NCBI GenBank assembly: GCA_042092935.1
Contig: JBELFK010000009.1
Location: 1 to 42,143, forward strand
Origin: JASMHC01 sp042092935
GTDB lineage: Bacteria > Pseudomonadota > Alphaproteobacteria > Rhodobacterales > Rhodobacteraceae
Reading direction: 5' to 3'
Length of the DNA: 42,143 nucleotides
The stretch's first letter is position 1. Each line of letters starts with the position of its first letter. Below are positions 8,694 to 16,200 of the stretch, piece after piece. Position numbers and translations under genes: made by a program. Below the pieces are notes generated by a model. It did not search any database, was not told the origin of the DNA, and saw only the letters and a list, made by a program, of their open reading frames with translations.

Positions 8694-10733
8694 CTAGCCC
8701 GCCTCGCGCAGAACGTCCAGAAAGGCCGCTCCGAACCGCTCGGCTTTGCGGTCGCCAAGCAAGCGCTCGATGGCGGACTGATCGCCGCCGCGCAATTGCG
8801 CAACCTTGGCAAGCTGCGACGCCGAGCAGCTGAGCGGTTTGTCGGTTCCCGCTTCACCCCGCGCCAGATCGGCCTGCACTTCCATAAGCCGGTCATAAAC
8901 GTCGCCCGCGTCCTTCCCAGCCAGCTTCCGGCGTGTCGGGTGCATTTCAGGCGCGTCTTGCGCTATGACAGACAGAAAGGCATCGCCATAACGCTCAAGT
9001 TTCTTGGCACCGATGCCGTTGATCCGTGCCATGTCGTCCAGCGTCATCGGGCGCGACTCGGCCATTTCGATCAGAGTGCGGTCTGGGAAAATGATGTAGG
9101 CGGGCACGGCGGCCTGTTCGGCAAGCGCCCGTCGTTTGGCCTTTAGCGCCGAAAGCAGTGGCGCATCCTCATCCGAGACCATCGCCTTGACCGCCGGCCG
9201 CCGTTTCGCGGCTTTGATGGTGTCCTGGCGCAATTCGATTGTGGCTTCATCACGCAAGATAGGACGGGCAGCGTCGGTCATCTGCAACGCACCGTGCCGT
9301 TCGGCGTCGGGGCGGATAAGATCATGTCCCATCATCTGTCGGAACACAGCTTGCCATTGCGGGCGCGAGTATTCCTTACCCACCCCAAAAGTCGGCAATT
9401 GATCGTGATTGCGAGCCAGAACCTTGTCCGTGGCATTGCCAAGCAAAATGTCGATCAAATGGCCCGCGCCAAAACTTTCACCGGTGCGCAAAATGGCTGA
9501 CAAGGCTTTGCGCACCGCCACCGTTCCGTCGAAGGTCATGGGCGGCACATCGCACAGATCGCATTTGCCACAGGTGATGTCAGATTCACCGAAGTACCCC
9601 AGCAAGATTTCGCGACGACACTTCAACGCCTCGGCCAATCCCAGCAGTGCATTCAACCGGCCATGATCGGCGGCGCGGCGTTCCGGCGGGGCCAAACCTT
9701 CGTCGATCTGACTGCGCCGTAGTCGAATATCTTCGGCCCCAAACAAAGTGAGCGTTTCCGCAGCCGCCCCGTCACGGCCCGCGCGACCGATTTCCTGATA
9801 ATAAGCCTCAATCGATTTTGGCAGATCGGCATGCGCCACCCAGCGAATATCCGGCTTGTCGATGCCCATCCCAAAGGCAACCGTCGCGACCACGATCAAA
9901 CCATCCTCGCGTTGAAACCGAGCCTCGGTGATGCGGCGGTCTTCGGCCTCCATACCCCCGTGATAATGGGTCGCCGCGTGTCCGACATCGCGCAGCGCTT
10001 TTGCCAGCGATTCAGTCTTGGCCCGTGTGCCGCAATAAACAATGCCCGACTGCCCCTTGCGGGCATCCGCAAAGTCGAGGATCTGGCGTCTCGGGCTGTC
10101 CTTGGCGGCGAAGTTCAGGTGAATGTTGGGCCGGTCAAACCCGCGCAGAAATACCGTCGGTGTGTCATCCTGAAACAATCGGGCGACAATCTCGTCGCGC
10201 GTTTCCTGATCCGCCGTCGCCGTAAAGGCCGCCAAGGGCACCTTGAGCGCCCGACGCAAATCCCCGATCCGAAGGTAGTCCGGGCGAAAATCATGCCCCC
10301 ATTGGCTGACGCAATGCGCCTCGTCCACCGCGATCATGGTCACGTTGATCCGTCGCAGCAGATTCAAGGCCGACCCTGCCGCAAGGCGCTCAGGCGCCAT
10401 ATAGAGCAGCTTCAGGCGACCCGCCTCAAGCGCTTCGAACACCTGATCGGTTTCGTCTTGCGTGTTGCCCGACGTCAGCGCCCCAGCCGCAACACCAGCC
10501 TCTCGCAAAGCCCTCACCTGATCGCGCATCAGGGCAATTAGGGGGGAAATGACAACTGTCACACCATCGCGCATCAGGGCAGGCAATTGAAAGCAAAGGG
10601 ATTTTCCGCCACCCGTCGGCATGATCGCCAAGGCGTTCTGTCCAGAGGCCACGCAGTCCACAATCTCGGCCTGACCGGGCCGAAAGGATGCGAATCCGAA
10701 TACGTCACGCAAAAGCGCGTCGCGGTTGCTCAT
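8694..10733 (-). CDS. recQ: ATP-dependent DNA helicase RecQ
   Basis: 679 residues, full length. SF2 helicase motifs: FRPGQAEIV (motif 0), MPTGGGKS (Walker A, 41-45), VDEAHCVSQWGHDFRPDY (DEAH 137-140), TATAD, and motif VI QEIGRAGRDG. The RQC region has the zinc cysteines in CRREILLGYFGE and CGKCDLC. An HRDC domain follows near residue 525 (LIEMAESRPMTLDDMARINGIG), and there is a further C-terminal helical segment. It unwinds recombination and stalled-fork intermediates. It is first in a two-gene unit with yaaA. Confidence 0.97.
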   Translation of the reverse strand: MSNRDALLRDVFGFASFRPGQAEIVDCVASGQNALAIMPTGGGKSLCFQLPALMRDGVTVVISPLIALMRDQVRALREAGVAAGALTSGNTQDETDQVFEALEAGRLKLLYMAPERLAAGSALNLLRRINVTMIAVDEAHCVSQWGHDFRPDYLRIGDLRRALKVPLAAFTATADQETRDEIVARLFQDDTPTVFLRGFDRPNIHLNFAAKDSPRRQILDFADARKGQSGIVYCGTRAKTESLAKALRDVGHAATHYHGGMEAEDRRITEARFQREDGLIVVATVAFGMGIDKPDIRWVAHADLPKSIEAYYQEIGRAGRDGAAAETLTLFGAEDIRLRRSQIDEGLAPPERRAADHGRLNALLGLAEALKCRREILLGYFGESDITCGKCDLCDVPPMTFDGTVAVRKALSAILRTGESFGAGHLIDILLGNATDKVLARNHDQLPTFGVGKEYSRPQWQAVFRQMMGHDLIRPDAERHGALQMTDAARPILRDEATIELRQDTIKAAKRRPAVKAMVSDEDAPLLSALKAKRRALAEQAAVPAYIIFPDRTLIEMAESRPMTLDDMARINGIGAKKLERYGDAFLSVIAQDAPEMHPTRRKLAGKDAGDVYDRLMEVQADLARGEAGTDKPLSCSASQLAKVAQLRGGDQSAIERLLGDRKAERFGAAFLDVLREAG

Positions 10734-10808
10734 CTGGAAAACCCTGTGTGGTTTCTTGTCTGCTCTTAGGGCAACAATTTCACACTAAGGATTCGTGAAC
10801 AAGTAAGA

Positions 10809-11096
10809 TCACATAAACAGCATGCGGTTGTTTTGCAGGATGATCTGCAACGCGATCAAACCGATGAACGCAACCAACGGTGCAAGGTCCAACGGACCGG
10901 TATTGGGCAGAAAACGGCGGATCGGCGCATAAATCGGCTCAAGCAAACGCGCCAAACCGTTCCAAATCTGATTGACCATTGGCTGACGCATATTAAGCAC
11001 CTGAAACGAGATCAGCCAGCTCATGATGATATGGGCAATCATGATGAACCATACGACATCAATTATCAGCATAATGATCTGGTAAAGTGACTGCAT
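10809..11096 (-). CDS. YggT family integral membrane protein
   Basis: 95 residues with two hydrophobic spans (about 5-30 and 70-90) separated by the family signature: MIAHIIMSWLISFQVLN, then LARLLEPIYAPIRRFLPNTGPLDLAPLVAFI. YggT proteins sit in the inner membrane; their role is not well defined, with links to cell division, osmotic tolerance and membrane protein organisation. The gene is alone, 75 bases beyond the recQ start, on the same strand as recQ. Confidence 0.9.
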   Translation of the reverse strand: MQSLYQIIMLIIDVVWFIMIAHIIMSWLISFQVLNMRQPMVNQIWNGLARLLEPIYAPIRRFLPNTGPLDLAPLVAFIGLIALQIILQNNRMLFM

Positions 11097-11224
11097 TTTG
11101 GGCGCTTCCTTTTATTGTCGCAACAACAGGTAAGGTCTCGTTCGCCAAAGGGCAAGAGTGCCGCAGGGTATGTATTGACGCGCGTTGAACCTCGTTCGAA
11201 TAGGACGACAAAGGAGACTGCACC

Positions 11225-11779
11225 ATGTACCCTCTGCTGCGTTATGTTGGCGAGCTTGTGAAATACCGCAACAAGCCCATTGATCTGTTTGATCCCCATA
11301 TTTCAACCCACCGCTGCATGCCGTGGGACATTGATCCGTGGTTAGAGTTGAACAACGGCCGGACGCTGACGCTCTATGATCTTGCGCGCGTCCCGTATTT
11401 TGTACGCTCGGGGGCGATCAAGGTCCTGACCAAGAACAAGTGGCGCGTGACCGTCGCGGGGGTCTCTGTGCGCTATCGGCGTCGGATTACCGCGATGGAG
11501 AAGATCACGATCTACTCCAAATTCCTCGGCTGGGACGAGCGTTTCTTTTATACGGAACAGTCAATTTGGAATAAACACGACGAGTGCGCCAACCAAGTTG
11601 TCGTCCGCTCCGCGATCGTCGGAGGCAATGGAATTGTCCCACCCGCGAAAATGGCCGAGGCTTACGGCTACCTTGGCGCATCCCCGCAAATGCCCGATTG
11701 GGTGCTCAACTGGATCAAGGCCGAAGATACGCGCCCTTGGCCGCCCCCGAATTCTCCGCTTGCGTCAAAGCCGAAATAG
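11225..11779 (+). CDS. Hotdog-fold thioesterase-like protein
   Basis: 184 residues. The segment DPHISTHRCMPWDIDPWLELNNGRTLTLYDLARV matches the 4HBT/FatA-like acyl-CoA thioesterase group (THEM6-type proteins), in which a conserved Asp/Asn near the central helix serves catalysis; the rest forms the beta sheet with a TEQSIWNKHDECANQVVVRSAIV strand pair. A thioester substrate is likely but unknown. The start has a good AAAGGAG site. The next gene begins 39 bases later on the same strand. Confidence 0.78.
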   Translation: MYPLLRYVGELVKYRNKPIDLFDPHISTHRCMPWDIDPWLELNNGRTLTLYDLARVPYFVRSGAIKVLTKNKWRVTVAGVSVRYRRRITAMEKITIYSKFLGWDERFFYTEQSIWNKHDECANQVVVRSAIVGGNGIVPPAKMAEAYGYLGASPQMPDWVLNWIKAEDTRPWPPPNSPLASKPK

Positions 11780-11818
11780 CGCCCATATTGGCCGCTGTGG
11801 GTTTTGGGGGATTGGCGC

Positions 11819-13153
11819 GTGACAGTTTCAAGCAAGAAACGGATTTGGGGCTGGTTTTTCTTTGATTGGGCCAGTCAGCCTTACAACACGCTCATCATCA
11901 CTTTCATTTTTGCACCCTACGTCAAAGAGCTTTTGGGCGACGGAGTTCAGGCCCAGGCTGCCTGGGGCTTTGGCGTTGGCGCCGCGGGGATCATTATCGC
12001 GATCCTTGCGCCCATTTTGGGGGCCATGGCTGACTCGTCGGGTCAAAGAATGCGTTGGATCTGGGTGTTTTCAGTGCTCTATGTCGTCGGATCCTTTGGT
12101 CTTTGGACAGCCGCGCCGGACCAATTTAATCTCTACGCCGTCCTTGCGTTCTTTGCCGTCGGAATGATCGGAATGGAGTTCGCGACGATCTTTACCAACT
12201 CGATGCTGCCTGATCTTGGCCCGCGTGAAGAGGTCGGGAAAATATCGGGTAATGGCTGGGCATTCGGCTATGTCGGCGGCCTAATCGCCCTTGCACTGAT
12301 GCTCGTATTCTTCGCAGAAAGCGCCGAGACCGGACGAACCTTTGTCGGTCTCGAACCGGAGTTGGGGTTGGATGCCTCTGCGCGCGAGGGGACGCGTTTT
12401 GTCGGACCGCTCACCGCGCTTTGGTACATCGTGTTTATGATCCCGTTCTTCCTCTGGGTGCGCGATGCAAAGCCCGTCGCCGCTGCCAAGGGCGCGACTA
12501 TGGGTGCCCTGCGAGAACTCGGAGCGACGCTCAAATCCCTGCCGTCTCATCCGTCGTTGTTCGCTTATTTAGGCTCGTCCATGTTCTACCGAGACGCCCT
12601 GAACGGTCTTTATACTTTCGGCGGTATCTATGCGGCGGGCGTGTTGAACTGGACGGTCGTGGACGTCGGTATATTCGGCATCGTTGCAATCATTTCCGGC
12701 GCGATTTTTGCGTGGCTCGGTGGGCGCGCTGATATGCGCTTTGGGCCAAAACCGGTTATTCGCTTTTCTGTCATCGGGTTAATCCTCATCACCGTCGCCG
12801 TCACGATGATTTCCAGGGAAACCGTTTTGTTTGTGGCTGTTAGCCCCGAAAGTGCGTTGCCCGATATATCCTTTTACATTCTGGGTGCTCTGATCGGGGC
12901 GCTTGGAGGTGTCCTACAGTCGGCGAGTCGCACGATGATGGTGCGGCAAGCGAACCCAAACCGCATGACCGAGGCGTTTGGGCTTTATGCGTTGGCGGGA
13001 AAATCTACCAGTTTCATTGCGCCTTTGTCGATTGGCGTCGTGACCGCCATAAGTGGCAATCAGCAGATTGGTATTGCACCGCTTATCGTGCTTTTCGGCA
13101 TTGGTCTGGTCCTGCTGAAATACGTCAATCCAAATCCTAAATCTTGGGGCTAA
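11819..13153 (+). CDS. UMF1-type MFS transporter (Atg22-like)
   Basis: About 444 residues with roughly 12 hydrophobic segments. The start RIWGWFFFDWASQPYNTLIITFIFAPY is the signature of the UMF1 (Pfam Atg22-like) branch of the major facilitator superfamily, as are GWAFGYVGG near residue 145 and SRTMMVRQANPNRMTEAFGLYALAGKSTSF near 380. It sits in the inner membrane; substrates of bacterial members are unknown. I place the start at GTG 11819, with GGGGGA eight bases upstream; an in-frame TTG at 11804 is an alternative. Confidence 0.87.
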   Translation: MTVSSKKRIWGWFFFDWASQPYNTLIITFIFAPYVKELLGDGVQAQAAWGFGVGAAGIIIAILAPILGAMADSSGQRMRWIWVFSVLYVVGSFGLWTAAPDQFNLYAVLAFFAVGMIGMEFATIFTNSMLPDLGPREEVGKISGNGWAFGYVGGLIALALMLVFFAESAETGRTFVGLEPELGLDASAREGTRFVGPLTALWYIVFMIPFFLWVRDAKPVAAAKGATMGALRELGATLKSLPSHPSLFAYLGSSMFYRDALNGLYTFGGIYAAGVLNWTVVDVGIFGIVAIISGAIFAWLGGRADMRFGPKPVIRFSVIGLILITVAVTMISRETVLFVAVSPESALPDISFYILGALIGALGGVLQSASRTMMVRQANPNRMTEAFGLYALAGKSTSFIAPLSIGVVTAISGNQQIGIAPLIVLFGIGLVLLKYVNPNPKSWG

Positions 13154-13177
13154 CCACCAGATTTATAAATTTTTCTT

Positions 13178-13206
13178 TTGACATACGCAAAATATGTGGC
13201 ACGATT
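13178..13206 (+). promoter_or_regulatory. Probable promoter of the arfB leader unit
   Basis: A perfect TTGACA (13178-13183) is followed, after 16 or 17 bases, by a weak -10 (CACGAT at 13200-13205 or ACGATT at 13201-13206). It lies just ahead of the structured leader. The -35 is convincing, the -10 is not. Confidence 0.45.
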
Positions 13207-13240
13207 TCCTTAATCGCAACAATCGAAAGGAGGTGGTCCA

Positions 13241-13297
13241 GTGTCTAGAGAGGTATTGGAGAGAGGTGTCGGAACATTTTGGAGGACGCTTTCGTAG
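13241..13297 (+). CDS. Possible 18-residue leader peptide
   Basis: A GTG placed seven bases after AGGAGG opens VSREVLERGVGTFWRTLS followed by TAG; the stop codon lies inside the hairpin stem at 13293-13312, so translation to its end would melt that stem. An overlapping frame (GTG 13233 to TAA 13340, 35 residues, VVQCLERYWREVSEHFGG and on, Arg-rich) is also open but its start sits inside the Shine-Dalgarno. I do not recognise either product. The extraordinary strength of the ribosome binding site is the main reason to think something here is translated. Confidence 0.35.
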   Translation: MSREVLERGVGTFWRTLS

Positions 13298-13362
13298 AGG
13301 CAGACCTCTGCGCAAGAACCCCAAATTGGTGACCGCCTAACCGGCCACCTCCAAAATTCTCG

Positions 13363-13396
13363 AAGGGTCGTCCGGTTGCGAATGGACGACCCTTTT
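13363..13396 (+). terminator. Rho-independent terminator between leader and arfB
   Basis: An 11-bp perfect stem (13363-13373 with 13384-13394, 10-base loop) is followed by a short T tract. It would stop leader transcription about 58 bases before the arfB start. Confidence 0.75.
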
Positions 13397-13413
13397 CGTC
13401 GCGCAGCGCATGG

Positions 13414-13447
13414 AAATTGTACAATTTGCGCACCGTTCCTGTACAAA
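13414..13447 (+). promoter_or_regulatory. Possible arfB promoter with 14-bp palindrome
   Basis: AAATTGTACAATTT (13414-13427) is a perfect palindrome. TTGTAC within it and TACAAA at 13442-13447 form a possible -35/-10 pair with an 18-base spacer; the start site would fall at or next to the arfB ATG. Confidence 0.35.
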
Positions 13448-13453
13448 TACCCC

Positions 13454-13876
13454 ATGCTGAAAATCACCGAAAATATCACCATCGAAGACTGGGAATTGAC
13501 CGAACAATTCGTCCGCGCCTCGGGGCCGGGCGGGCAAAACGTCAACAAGGTTTCCTCGGCTGTCGAGCTGCGCTTTGAGGCCGAGAGGTCGCCCAATCTG
13601 ACGGACGCGGTCAAACGGCGGTTGAAGGTTCTGGCGGGGCGGCGCTGGACGAACGAAGGTGCGATTGTTCTGCAAGTTTCGGAAGAACGCAGTCAGGCCC
13701 GCAATCGCGACATCGCCCGCGAAAGGCTGGCGGACCTGATCCGCAAGGCGACGATCGTTCCCAAACGACGTCGCGCGACAAAGCCCACCTATGGCTCGAA
13801 GCTAAGACGTCTAAAAGCCAAGAAAGAACGCAGCGAGGTCAAAAGCCTGCGCGGCCGCGTTGGGGGGGACGACTAG
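13454..13876 (+). CDS. arfB: Alternative ribosome-rescue factor ArfB (YaeJ)
   Basis: 140 residues. The release-factor catalytic loop SGPGGQNVNKV places GGQ at residues 26-28. The fold continues to about 105, then a basic tail (PKRRRATKPTYGSKLRRLKAKKERSEVKSLRGR) that in ArfB enters the empty mRNA channel of stalled ribosomes. It hydrolyses peptidyl-tRNA on non-stop ribosomes without a stop codon. The start used is ATG 13454, which gives the family N terminus MLKITENITIEDWELTE. No Shine-Dalgarno precedes it, so the message may be leaderless. Confidence 0.95.
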   Translation: MLKITENITIEDWELTEQFVRASGPGGQNVNKVSSAVELRFEAERSPNLTDAVKRRLKVLAGRRWTNEGAIVLQVSEERSQARNRDIARERLADLIRKATIVPKRRRATKPTYGSKLRRLKAKKERSEVKSLRGRVGGDD

Positions 13877-14020
13877 CGATCGCCAGTCCGGTCAGGAAAT
13901 TTTGTTCGCCACGCATTATTGGCGCAAGATTACGCGCCCAGCCACCCACCACGCTTTTGTATCTGTAATTCAGTCACTTATTGAGCGAGCCGGTCAGTTT
14001 TCTCGCCGCACGCGCTGAAT

Positions 14021-14053
14021 CTGGACCTATTGTTGGAAAAGTTTTGGCCCTAT
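14021..14053 (+). promoter_or_regulatory. TauR-type direct repeat upstream of tpa
   Basis: CTGGACCTAT (14021-14030) and TTGGCCCTAT (14044-14053) form a direct repeat with 23 bases from start to start, 100-133 bases ahead of the tpa ATG. The same layout recurs before xsc. As I recall, Rhodobacter capsulatus TauR binds direct repeats close to CTGGACTTAA before tpa. The rest of the 277-base gap between arfB and tpa shows no gene. Confidence 0.7.
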
Positions 14054-14153
14054 CGAGTCTCATTTTCTTAGCGTTCTGTGGTGTCATGACAGGCGAGGCG
14101 AATCTCGCCCATTTACACGCGCCGGTATCCGGCCCCAGCATTCAGGTGAAGCT

Positions 14154-15551
14154 ATGGATGGAAATCTCTACGATAATGATCTTTCGGGTGTCGTTGCCGC
14201 TGACAAGGCACATGTTTGGCATCATCTCACGCAACACAAGCCGTTTGAAGATGGTGAGCCCCGGATTATTGTCGAGGGCAAGAACATGCGTGTTTGGGAC
14301 CAGAACGGCAAAGAATACCTCGATGCGGTTTCCGGCGGCGTTTGGACCGTCAACGTTGGTTATGGCCGCGAAGTCATTGCCGATGCCGTCCACGCCCAAT
14401 TGATGAAACTTTGCTATTTTGCCCAGTCCGCGGGGTCGATCCCAGGGGCGTTGTTTGCCGAAAAACTGATCGAGAAAATGCCGGGCATGAGCCGTGTTTA
14501 CTACACGAACTCGGGGTCGGAAGCGAACGAGAAGGTGTTCAAGCTGGTGCGCCAGATTGCCCACAAAAAGTATGGCGGCAAGAAAACCAAAATCCTTTAC
14601 CGCGAGCGTGACTATCACGGATCGACTTTGGCCGCGATGTCGGCCGGTGGTCAGGATGAGCGCAACGCGCAGTACGGACCTTTTGCGCCTGACTTTGTGC
14701 GCGTTCCCCATTGCATGGAATACCGCAAGCACGAGCTTGGCTTGGGCCACCTGTCGGGCGAAGACTTTGGCCGCGCTGCTGCCGATCAGATTGAAGAGGT
14801 CATTCTGCGCGAGGGCGCTGACACTGTCGGATTGCTTTGCCTTGAGCCTGTGACGGCTGGTGGTGGCGTGATCGAGCCCCCGCTTGGGTATTACGAGCGT
14901 GTTCAGGAGATCTGCGAGAAATACGATATTCTCCTGCATATTGACGAGGTTGTGTGTGGCGTTGGCCGGACCGGTACGTGGTTTGGCTATCAGCAATACG
15001 GCATCAAGCCTGACTTCGTCACGATGGCCAAGGGTGTTGCCTCGGGCTATGCGGCGATTGCGTGCTGTGTGACGACCGAAGCCGTTTTCGACATGTTCAA
15101 AGACAATGCCGATGATCCGCTGAACTACTTCCGTGATATTTCGACCTTTGGGGGTTGCACGGCTGGTCCGGCGGCGGCTTTGGCCAATATGCAAATCATC
15201 GAAGACGAAAGCCTGCTTGATAACTGCACGCGTATGGGCGAGCGGATGAAGGCAAATCTGAACGTGTTGATGGACAAGCATTCGGTCATTGGCGATGTGC
15301 GCGGCAAGGGCCTGTTCCTCGGGGCCGAGCTTGTAGTGGATCGCGACACCAAAGAGCCAGTCGCCGAGAAACTGGCGCAGGCCGTCGTCGCTGAATGTGG
15401 TGCGCAGGGTGTTATTATCGGCGTGACCAATCGCTCGATCCCAGGGCGCAACAACACGCTTTGCTTCTCGCCTGCGCTGATCGCGACGGCGGAAGACATC
15501 GATGCAATCACCCAAGCTGTCGATAAGGCGTTGACGAAAGTCTTTGGGTAA
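14154..15551 (+). CDS. tpa: Taurine--pyruvate aminotransferase
   Basis: 465 residues, class III aminotransferase of the Tpa kind. PLP features: YYTNSGSEANEKVFKL, YRERDYHGST, D264 in LHIDEVVCGVGRTG, and Schiff-base K293 in TMAKGVASGY. It transfers the amino group of taurine to pyruvate, giving sulfoacetaldehyde and L-alanine in the cytoplasm. It heads the cluster tpa-GNAT-tauR-xsc-TSUP-pta, all on one strand, behind a TauR-type repeat. No taurine transporter or alanine dehydrogenase gene is in the window. Other class III substrates are possible from sequence alone, but xsc and tauR in the same cluster make taurine the clear choice. Confidence 0.95.
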   Translation: MDGNLYDNDLSGVVAADKAHVWHHLTQHKPFEDGEPRIIVEGKNMRVWDQNGKEYLDAVSGGVWTVNVGYGREVIADAVHAQLMKLCYFAQSAGSIPGALFAEKLIEKMPGMSRVYYTNSGSEANEKVFKLVRQIAHKKYGGKKTKILYRERDYHGSTLAAMSAGGQDERNAQYGPFAPDFVRVPHCMEYRKHELGLGHLSGEDFGRAAADQIEEVILREGADTVGLLCLEPVTAGGGVIEPPLGYYERVQEICEKYDILLHIDEVVCGVGRTGTWFGYQQYGIKPDFVTMAKGVASGYAAIACCVTTEAVFDMFKDNADDPLNYFRDISTFGGCTAGPAAALANMQIIEDESLLDNCTRMGERMKANLNVLMDKHSVIGDVRGKGLFLGAELVVDRDTKEPVAEKLAQAVVAECGAQGVIIGVTNRSIPGRNNTLCFSPALIATAEDIDAITQAVDKALTKVFG

Positions 15552-15555
15552 ATCT

Positions 15556-16143
15556 GTGTACCTTGAGCCTATAACTCTTAGGGGTCGGCACGTTGTGCTG
15601 GCCCCTTTGTCGTTCGATCATCTGGCCGATCTGCAAGAGGCCTGCGAAGATGGGCAGCTTTACAATCTTTGGTATACGACTGTCCCTCGCCCCGAGGACA
15701 TGGCGGCCGAAATTGAACGGCGCTTGTCGCTACAGGACGCCGGCTCCATGGTGCCGTTTTCGGTGATGACGCCGGACGGCAAGGCGGTTGGCATGACGAC
15801 CTATATGAACATCGATGCCGCCAACAAACGGGTCGAGATCGGGTCAACCTGGTATCGCAAGGCGGTTCAGCGATCGCCTTTGAACAGTGAAGCCAAGTTG
15901 ATGCTATTGGGGCATGCCTTTGAAGATCGATCCAGTATCGCCGTCGAGTTTCGTACACATTTCGTAAACCTTCAGTCGCGCAAAGCGATCGAGCGGCTTG
16001 GGGCGAAGCTCGATGGAGTGCTGCGCAATCACATGGTGATGGCAAACGGCACGCTAAGAGACACCGCCGTTTATTCGATCATCCAGACCGAATGGCCTAC
16101 TGTGAAGGCGCATCTTGAGCACAAGGTGGGGCAGCCTCGGTAA
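15556..16143 (+). CDS. GNAT-family acetyltransferase (RimJ/RimL-like) in the taurine cluster
   Basis: About 195 residues. The sequence VYLEPITLRGRHVVLAPLSFDHL, PEDMAAEIERRL, GKAVGMTTYMNID and AVEFRTHFVNLQSRKAIERLGAKLDGVLR follows the RimJ/RimL-like GNAT pattern. The acceptor is unknown. Two starts are possible: TTG 15544, overlapping the tpa stop by eight bases, or GTG 15556, four bases after it; I favour GTG. Either way translation is probably coupled to tpa. It is not needed for the known taurine route, so it may modify a protein or an amine connected with taurine use, or simply travel with the operon. Confidence 0.82.
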   Translation: MYLEPITLRGRHVVLAPLSFDHLADLQEACEDGQLYNLWYTTVPRPEDMAAEIERRLSLQDAGSMVPFSVMTPDGKAVGMTTYMNIDAANKRVEIGSTWYRKAVQRSPLNSEAKLMLLGHAFEDRSSIAVEFRTHFVNLQSRKAIERLGAKLDGVLRNHMVMANGTLRDTAVYSIIQTEWPTVKAHLEHKVGQPR

Positions 16144-16154
16144 TTTCCTTTTCG

Positions 16155-16186
16155 ATATTACCAGATTGTCGCCGCGATAAGACCAG
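16155..16186 (-). promoter_or_regulatory. Possible TauR autoregulatory repeat
   Basis: On the minus strand, CTGGTCTTAT (16186-16177) and CTGGTAATAT (16164-16155) form a direct repeat with 22-base offset, similar to the TauR-type half-site but with A to T at its fifth position. It lies immediately before the tauR ATG at 16201, where MocR regulators often repress themselves. Confidence 0.3.
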
Positions 16187-16200
16187 TTTACGGTGCCGCC

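Larger units (their letters stand above)
13211..13396 (+). promoter_or_regulatory. Structured leader or small RNA upstream of arfB
   Basis: The stretch starts with GAAAGGAGGTGGTCC (13225-13239), nearly full complement of the 16S 3' tail. Downstream, 13276-13285 pairs perfectly with 13348-13357 (10 bp). It encloses a hairpin at 13293-13312 (8 bp, CAGA loop) and another at 13328-13349 (8 bp with one mismatch, 6-base loop), giving a three-way junction. The element CCACCTCC within 13345-13352 can instead pair with the Shine-Dalgarno GGAGGTGG (13229-13236), and the two hairpin options compete with it. A terminator follows at 13363. This looks like a regulated leader/attenuator or independent small RNA; its function is inferred only. 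Confidence 0.5.

Noticed and set aside
14142..15515. Long open frame (457 codons) on the minus strand opposite tpa
   Set aside because: It mirrors the codons of tpa, whose product matches a known enzyme throughout; no ribosome site or family resemblance for the antisense product.
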